This document shows positions 57,287-64,000 of a DNA stretch of 64,000 nucleotides, in pieces. Each line of letters starts with the position of its first letter. Positions within the stretch are counted from its first letter, which is position 1. The DNA comes from Ctenosaura bakeri (Eukaryota > Chordata > Lepidosauria > Squamata > Iguanidae): positions 186,001-250,000 of the forward strand of contig CAOLHI010000424.1 of the NCBI GenBank assembly GCA_948474755.1, written 5' to 3'. A program made the translations under genes and the position numbers. The notes below the pieces were generated by a model. It was not told where the DNA came from, made no database searches, and was given only the letters and a program-made list of their open reading frames with translations.

Positions 57287-58127
57287 TGTACCCTGAAAAT
57301 TGGGGGTCCCGCGAGGGACACCCGGCTTTGCCAATTACAATACCAAAGATGGGGAAATTAAACTCAGAGCACTGGTTTTGCTAGCAAGAGGCAGGGTAAC
57401 GTAGCAAGATCTTTTACCCTATGTATACCGCGTCAGGTTAGAGAGTGGCTAGACAAGGTTTTAAAAATAATGAACAATTCTTTATTAAACAGGAACACAA
57501 AGACAAACACAAACTAACTAACTGGAAAAGAAAGAGAGTTGCAAGGGAAGGCAATACGACCTGTTCCGTAGTCCTGGGGAGAAGTTGGAGATTCAGGGAA
57601 GAAAGCTCAGCGTGGGGGCGCTGAGGGGAGTCCTTTAAACACACTAGTGGCAGGGCAGGATGGCAGTCAAAGGTGATCCGAGGATCGGTTAAAAGTGAAG
57701 GGTTTTTATAGGGAAGATCGTGCCTTTCGGCTATGGTGGTCCCAAAGGAGAACAAAAGAGGTTTCGGTGCTGGACAAGGGATCGGGTGAGGTCATCGTTA
57801 ACATGATGGGATTTACATGTAAAGACAATACCTTTGACTGAGACATTGATGGCCCAACATAAAAGAGTAACTTAACTGAAAGCCGTGTAGCTATTGAGGA
57901 GTTTGTGGTGGGAAGTTCCCTAAAGCTTCGAGCGAAGCTTGAGTTGCTGGCTTCAATGGAGAATGGAATGCAAAACCATTAACGGCCGCTCTCTGTCTGT
58001 GCTTGTCCAGAGAACTTGCAGGCACGTGAGATGAGGTCACTGCGAGCCAGTCCCGCTAAGGCCAAATTAAATGATATCAAAAGGATATCTGGGGGTCCTC
58101 ACTGAGGGTGCCATAGCGGAAATAACA
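57287..58127 (-). mobile_element. Solo LTR in gene C first intron, 4-bp target duplication GAAT
   Basis: TGTACCCTGAAAATTGG at the left (plus strand) and GCGGAAATAACA at the right, flanked by GAAT at 57283-57286 and 58128-58131. It has the GATATCAAAAGGATATC palindrome and GCAAGAGGCAGGGTAAC stretch shared with the LTRs at 9683 and 11713. About 841 bp; the open frame 57438-57755 inside is chance. Confidence 0.87.
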
Positions 58128-59389
58128 GAATTCATCTGCAGCTCTATTCACTATCCTGTATGATTAATATTACCTGATTAATATTATGAGATTTCTCTCT
58201 ATGTAATTTCTGTATGTCTATTTTGGTTTTAAATATTTAATTATTGAGGATTTTATATATAGTTCACCAAGTGAACAGTGACTGTATAAAAATTATTTTA
58301 GGCAATAATTTTAGATATAAATTAATTTTTTATAAGTTACTTCATTTTATTCCTAACTCCTAAGCTTGTTGATTAATATTACCAACACTTTGAGTGATGA
58401 AGTGGTGGTGAGATGGCACCAGGTGAGTGAAAAAATGACGTCATGCCATCTTGATGGCATAGCAGCATGGCACACGTTCCACATCTATGGATGTCTCCTT
58501 TTCTTTGCCAGCTTCTCCTCATCAATGTGATTTTCAATGCCCTGACAGGAATTAGTTATCCCAGCTACAGAACCTATATGCTTTAGATTTTGGAGTTGGG
58601 GGACAGTGGAAGGATGAAAATATATCAGACGAGGTGGGTAAACGAATACTGCTATGCTGTCTTGATCCATATGGCATGTATTCAGCAATATGGCATGTAT
58701 TCAGCTCTACCATGTCTTAAATAATGTTATTTTTACCATTTCCTGTTCTTCAGTTTAGATAAATATAGGATGTTCTTGTCAAATCCTTGGGAAAGTAGCA
58801 AAATCAGTGAGTTCAGTCATGAACAAGACTTTCTACTTCACATTGCTTAGCCATGTTTACTTCTCTCCTTCCCGTCATTGGCAATGTCTATTTTCAAAGA
58901 ACATATCTTGGCAGAGAGGAAGGGGTTGGAGAGAAGCCAAAGGAGATGTTGAATTTATGGGGGATAATGAGCAGAGTGGAGGGAGTGTGAGAAGAAACAA
59001 GGGGATAGTTTTCTTTTGTAGGTTAAGAGGAGTGGTGAATTCTTCACTGTGTGAAAGAAGCTGTGGTGTGGGCTTTCCTGAAGCCCCCCTGCCCCCCCCC
59101 AGTAAGACAATTACCAGCCAGTTTCCTATATCCCTCCCTTTTTTGCATGTTCTAGAGCAATGCAATTCAAAGTGGTGGTTCCTGAACAACTTGGCGGTCC
59201 CTGAGCCATTGGCTGCCAGTTCCTGCCAAGTTTCTAGAAAAGAAAGAAACAACTATATTCCATGGGCACAAATTTAGAGACAGTTCCAAACACACTGGAA
59301 AAAAATAAGTGCCAGTCCCCAAACCAGATATCCTGAGAAGCACTGTTCAAGCACTGTTTTAGAGCATGTGATAACCTTCCAGTTCCAGG

Positions 59390-60400
59390 CCTTCCTGGAT
59401 AAATGATTTCAATCTGCTGTCAGGCCTGGATATGAGATGTGGGATAGCTTTGGTCATCTCAATGGATTACCTATGCCACAACCTGGATGGGACAGTGTGT
59501 CCCAATTAGTTGTGCTAGATTTCTCAGCACATTTTGATACCATTGACTACTGGGCCACCTATCTGAAATGGGACTTGGAGTCACTGTTTTATACTGCCTC
59601 CAGTGCTTCTTTGAGGAATGCATTCAGAAGGTGCTGCTGGGTGATTTCTGTTCAAAACTTTGGCCTGAAGTGTTCCTTGGGGAACAGCAGATTGACAGCA
59701 GATTGAAATCATTCCCCCACCTCAACAGCTATGTAATTTATAGTGGAAGTCTCTGAGAGAGGGAGTTTGGAGGTAGTGTGGAGTTTAGATTTTGGTGTGA
59801 GGATAACACACAGGTCTATCTCTCCTTTCTATCAAATTTCAAGAAAGCTATTCTGGTACTAACCTAATCTCTGATGACAGTAATGAACCAGGTGAGGTAC
59901 ACAAATTGAGGTTTAATCCAGACAGCAGTCAAAAGACACATCAGGAAATAGGGAATTGGCGTATGCTGGAGAGAGTTACATTCCCCCTGAAATTTCAGGT
60001 TTGTAGCTTGAGTGTACTTCTGGACTCTGCCCTGAGTCTTTACATGATGTCCAGTGTAGGAGAACCATCCACTTGCAAAGAATATCACTCCTGTCCAAGT
60101 CATCCTTATTATTTTTTGACTTAAGATCTTGTAATCTTGGAATTTACTAAGCTATCATGCTATTATCATGAGCTAAAACTAGTAAAAAGTCTTTGGAGCA
60201 AAATATAAATTTACTTCTTGTATTATTTACATTTCTGCCTCACCTTTCTTCCAATGAGCTCAAGGTGTCACACAAAGCCATTTTCCTCCTCGTTGTATTT
60301 ACTTCTTGGGTAGATCAAGCCAACCAGTGACTAGCCCAGGGTCATTCATTGAGTTTTATGACTATACTGAGGCAGCTCGTGAGTGTAGCCGTAATGGGAG
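59390..60400 (+). mobile_element. L2/CR1-type LINE fragment, reverse transcriptase region (broken)
   Basis: LVVLDFSAHFDTIDYWATYL (RT core), then the EDNTQVYLSF-like block near 59805 (the DDTQLY motif of these LINEs). Degraded, with frame breaks; 60215-60400 may be a further LINE or SINE tail (CTCACCTTTCTTCCAATGAG, AGCCCAGGGTCATTCATTGA). Confidence 0.65.
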
Positions 60401-60782
60401 AGGAACAACGAAAGTACTGTCCTCCCATAAGAATTTTTCCTATCCCAGTCTCCAAACGTCTAGCATTGCAATAATTTAAAACTTGAGAATTTAGAAATGC
60501 AGTTCAGGCATCCAAAGAAAAGGAGCAAAGTTATTAAGGAAACTGTACATATAAGGGTTCTCCACATGATCAGTTTTCACCGCCTCATTTTTTGCAATGC
60601 TAGAAATTTGAGGACTGAATTAAAATTTCATTTGGTGGAGGCAGAATTCTAATTTAGAGCAGCAAAATCCTCATTTTGCCCTTCCCTGTGGAAACTTAAC
60701 AATGCACTTTCCATGTTACAGTCCAGCTCCATAAACTAGATGTTATTTTACACCAAACAAATATAAAACCTGAGAGAGTAAG

Positions 60783-61775
60783 CATGGCATAGTGGTTTGA
60801 GCATTGGACTATGACCCTGGAAAGGAAGGTTCAGTTGTTTTGATAAGAGGCCTTTTAGGAATACTCAAATATGATCCAGCTTTTGGAAGAAGAAAACAGA
60901 AAGATTAAAAAGAGGGAAAATGTGTCTATTAAATAAAATGGTTTATGACTTGTGATTTAAGAGAATGGTTTATGATAAAGATGGATCTGTGGTCTATGAA
61001 AATGATTTATGATTATGAATTACTAGAAGAAAGAAGAAGGAATTGAGCATATTTTATGATTTTTTCTCTTTTCTTTAAAGTGTGTTTTGAATTTGTCCAT
61101 TTTACCATTGCAAGGAGAGTATTTGGATATTACTTATGCTTTGTTGCTTTTAATAGTTATCTATGATTTAAAAAATTATTGTTTTAAGAAATATTAATTT
61201 TAATATTGACTAGAATAAGAATAGGTTACTGATGGCTAATATATTTGATAATTGATTATTAAGTGGTTAAATATGATTCTTAATAATCAAGTTAGAATTA
61301 TTAGCAATAATTTACCTGGAATGATTAATAATTAATTAATTAATTAATTTTGTAGGTCTAGATTTATGATGAAAATAACTAACAGGCAGCGAGTATTAAT
61401 CTTTATATTAGTTTGGGGAGTTGCTCCTAAATTATTATTCACTGCTTGCAGCAGGAGTGGGAACCAATTTTTTAGTTATGTGTAGTTAGTTTAGTAGTTT
61501 GCTTTTGTGTAGTTTATTTTTATACTTTATTTTTATTTGTTCCTTGTAGTTTTGCTTTGTGTAATTTTATTATTCTGTTTGTACTTGTCCTCTTGTGTTT
61601 GTTTCTAAGAAGAAAAGAAAAGAAACGAAACTAGGTTTCAATTTCCAGGTTGGCCATGGAAACCCACTGGGCGACTTTGGGTGTGTCACACACACTCAGC
61701 CCCAGGAAAACCTGTGATAAGTTCACCTTAAGGTCACCATCAGCCGCAAATAACTTGAAGGCACACAACAACAAC
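60783..61775 (+). mobile_element. AAC-tailed tRNA SINE split by an AT-rich insertion
   Basis: The head (GCATGGCATAGTGGTTTGAG, about 60783-60834) and body with tail (CCATGGAAACCCACTGGGCG, GGCACACAACAACAAC, 61631-61775) belong to one SINE; about 800 bp lie between them. Confidence 0.7.
60835..61632. mobile_element. AT-rich insertion within SINE, family unknown
   Basis: Begins TTGTTTTGATAAGAGG and ends AAGAAAAGAAAAGAAACG. Flanking AGGTTCAG and AGGTTTCA are an imperfect 8-bp match. Very AT-rich, with repeated TTTATGAT/GATTTATGA strings and (TTAA) units at 61329-61350; no ORF. Confidence 0.5.
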
Positions 61776-61779
61776 CAGG

Positions 61780-63025
61780 ATATGTAACACATTTCAGTTT
61801 TTGGGTTCATAGAAGTACTTCCTTTTTCATTGCAATTTGCATGGTAACTAAAATTAAACATATCTTAAAATGTCCATATGCATAAATCTCAGAGAATATT
61901 TACTTCAAATTTTAGTGAAACCTAAAACATTCTTATACTTGTAGAATTCAATTTTAGTGTTTTTGAAACAAAAGATGTTTTGTAAAGTAGAGGAGAAAAT
62001 TCTTTGAATTTATATTCTTAAAGTATTTTCCTCCCTGTTGGTCTTGACTTCATCTGGAATTCAGACATAGGTACAACTTTTTGAAGTTCTCCTGATTTTA
62101 TAGATCTAAAATGGTATAGTTGTAGGGATCTTTTTATTACTTTTGGAAACAGTGTGGGTGGTTCTGTTGCTAAGACTGCTAACTTCAAAAATACCTTAAC
62201 CTACTGGAACTGTTCTTGAGTAAATTATTAGCAGCTAACAAACATGCAATAAATAGCAATGCAAAGATCCCAAAGAATGTGGTTTGGCGTGAAAAAATGA
62301 TCCAGATAATGTAAAATGTGTTGGCTTTTTAGCACTGTGGCTCATTAATCAATGATTTGATTCTAAAGAAACGTTGATGCTGAAAGTCTAGTTTAGATAA
62401 CTTTACAAAGAAGTAAATTTAACTACTTTACTCCCTTTATTAGCAAATTGAATTTATAACTTGGTTTTAATTAGTTGGTTCCTGTCAATATCTGCCTTGA
62501 ACTTCCATGTTTTCATCCCACATTGCATGGAATTTGCAAATGTTTTAAAAACTCTCAGAATATCAGAACTGCCAAATTACAGGCAAATATACATTTAGGT
62601 TGCCCATTTTAAAGATAGTTTGGAGGAGATGAAAGCTTCCCATTGCTACATCTGGAAAGACTAGCCACCTGTTTCCTTCTCCTCAATTTCCACCTGATCA
62701 ATCTGTTTCCATTAACCTTTCAAATGCTCTATCTTCCCATGAAATCAGGGCTGCCAAATTTCAGCTGGATTACCCAAAAGATCCCCATTTTGGAGACCAT
62801 TTCAAAATGTTCACAGGCATATATGAAACACATGTGAACTGTTCACAGTTCATAGGCACAAATGTCCACATATTGTCTGTCTAAACTGTACTCTTTATTG
62901 TCAAATCTTCTCTTTACAGAGGTTCTGGTTATCCAGAAGTGAGAGAAAGTGCCTCAGTTTATGCAGAAACACTTGGCTGCTCTTTTGCAGTAAACAATGT
63001 TCCCAAATCAATCAAATCCCTCCAG
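61780..63025. other. Gene C first intron, proximal part, nothing recognised
   Basis: AT-rich; the last 150 bp before 63030 resemble the same position in genes A (21700-21845) and B (43050-43195), i.e. duplicated gene flank. Confidence 0.45.
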
Positions 63026-63035
63026 AAGGACTTAC

Positions 63036-63120
63036 CTTACCCTCTTAGATGTGCTGTTCTCAGATTGCCAGTATGTCTGTCATCTTACCAGGAAGTAATA
63101 GAATTGAGAACTATGCAACA
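63036..63120 (-). other. Gene C probable non-coding first exon (5' end approximate)
   Basis: The donor GTAAGT (+ strand ACTTAC at 63030-63035) ends a block similar to the first-exon blocks of A and B, including the flank downstream of the donor. It implies a first intron of about 8.6 kb, much longer than in A (2 kb) or B (4 kb) because of repeat insertions. Confidence 0.5.
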
Positions 63121-63289
63121 AGGGTGTTACCATAAACAAACTGACTCTTCCCCTCCCAATATGCATCTAACTGTAACTATCTCATTCTGCTATAACTTTC
63201 TTATTTCTTCCGTTTCAGGTAAAATTTGTAGGATGCTAGAGAAACACCCAATTTAAGGCTTACACTTGAATATTCCCTCATTTTCACAT

Positions 63290-64000
63290 ACCCTCCTATG
63301 CCATTTTCCTCTTCTCTTTTGAGAATTCACAAGTCTCTTGTGTGAAGTAAGCAGCTGAAGAGAATGCCTAGAAGGAGAATACCCACATAGTCAGTGTATT
63401 CAATCCTAATTATTTTTTAAAATCCATATCTGGGCCTTCAGATATTATAAGCATGGAGTAGAAATGGGAACGAAACCTGCTAGCCAACCACCAATGTTGA
63501 AATAATACGGAAAATGTGAAGACGAAGTATCCTAGCATATTCAGCCAAATGTGGTTACATGATTCTCTGAGTGGGAAACCTTCAGCCTGAGGGGAAAGAC
63601 CAGCATGTTATTCCCAGAATCCCCCAGACATCCCTGCTTGCACATCCACTATTCCTACAGAAAAATGTGAGGGTTTCTTTTTCTTTAATCCCCACTGATA
63701 GCCATCAGGCTTTGAGAATAAGTACTGAACCAGGAAACCCTTGGATCAAAGCACACTCACTGATTCACAGGCTTAGATAATGTGCTGTTCTCTAATTCAC
63801 ACCCTTCCCTTCAACCACAATGTCCTGTTTAGAGAGTGAGCCAAGGTTCACAGTCCTTAAACAAAATCTGTAATAACAGCCACAGTCAGGTTTACAGAAG
63901 CTTATCAGTCAAACAATTACCATTCTTGTTTCAGCAGTCCAAGTCAGTAATGAACTCAGAGTGTCAGTTCAAGGGAGAATCGAGTAGTGTAGCCAGCACA
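63290..64000 (-). pseudogene. Partial fourth MS4A copy: intron-only block at window edge
   Basis: Segments here resemble the TM3-TM4 intron of the other copies: 63335-63470 resembles 47745-47900 (gene C) and 9575-9660 (gene A), 63540 resembles 47990 and 28075, and 63630-63800 resembles 11445-11560 and 29030-29100. The gene that should own this intron lies beyond 64000. Its TM4 and tail exons should lie between 63120 and 63290, but no such sequence fits there. This suggests a copy that lost its 3' exons, or a duplication breakpoint. Confidence 0.5.

Noticed and set aside
58807..59277. 156-aa plus-strand ORF and 125-aa minus-strand ORF over the same bases
   Set aside because: Low-complexity, no homologue recognised, no splice context in frame with gene C; open by chance.

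Overview
The window looks like squamate reptile nuclear DNA, probably an iguanian lizard such as Anolis or a relative. The evidence is a Sauria-type tRNA-derived SINE (about 4866-5095), many copies of a second tRNA-like SINE with an AAC tail, L1 and L2/CR1 LINE fragments, hAT-like and Harbinger-like non-autonomous DNA elements, and genes made of short exons with GT-AG introns. The species call is inference from the repeats. Nearly all the longer ORFs are chance or repeat-derived; the real coding sequence sits in short exons.

The core is a head-to-tail tandem array of three minus-strand genes of the MS4A family (membrane-spanning 4-domains subfamily A, tetraspan proteins related to CD20). They most resemble the MS4A15/MS4A12/MS4A8 branch. 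I could assemble each from six coding exons, all separated by phase-0 introns: A = 19831 to 7255 (252 aa), B = 39200 to 26644 (253 aa), C = 54407 to 45492 (252 aa). Each has a paralogous upstream sequence block ending in a splice donor that looks like a non-coding first exon (near 21850, 43202 and 63036). The exon lengths are almost identical: about 201-219, 123, 57, 138-144, 114 and 108-120 bp. B and C resemble each other more than A. The four hydrophobic segments and the C-terminal PPxY tail are conserved, while the loop between TM3 and TM4 differs almost completely among the three.

Layout: 1-7250 is intergenic and repeat-rich (two L1 fragments, Harbinger-like elements, a Sauria SINE, a CTC microsatellite). 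7255-21950 is gene A, whose introns carry two solo LTRs with 4-bp target duplications and a third probable LTR. 21950-26640 is intergenic and holds an hAT-like element with an 8-bp target duplication. 26644-43300 is gene B, whose introns hold a very GC-rich transposon, an L2/CR1 fragment and a second hAT-like element. 43300-45490 is intergenic with a 419-bp Harbinger-like element. 45492-63150 is gene C, with a solo LTR and L2/CR1 pieces in its long first intron. From about 63290 to the end, the sequence resembles the TM3-TM4 intron of the other copies, which suggests a fourth paralogue whose 3' exons are missing here.

MS4A proteins are plasma-membrane tetraspanners involved in calcium and immunoreceptor signalling and, in mouse, chemosensation. 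The array is therefore best read as a recently expanded receptor-like family. I saw no tRNA, rRNA, CRISPR array or other protein-coding gene.
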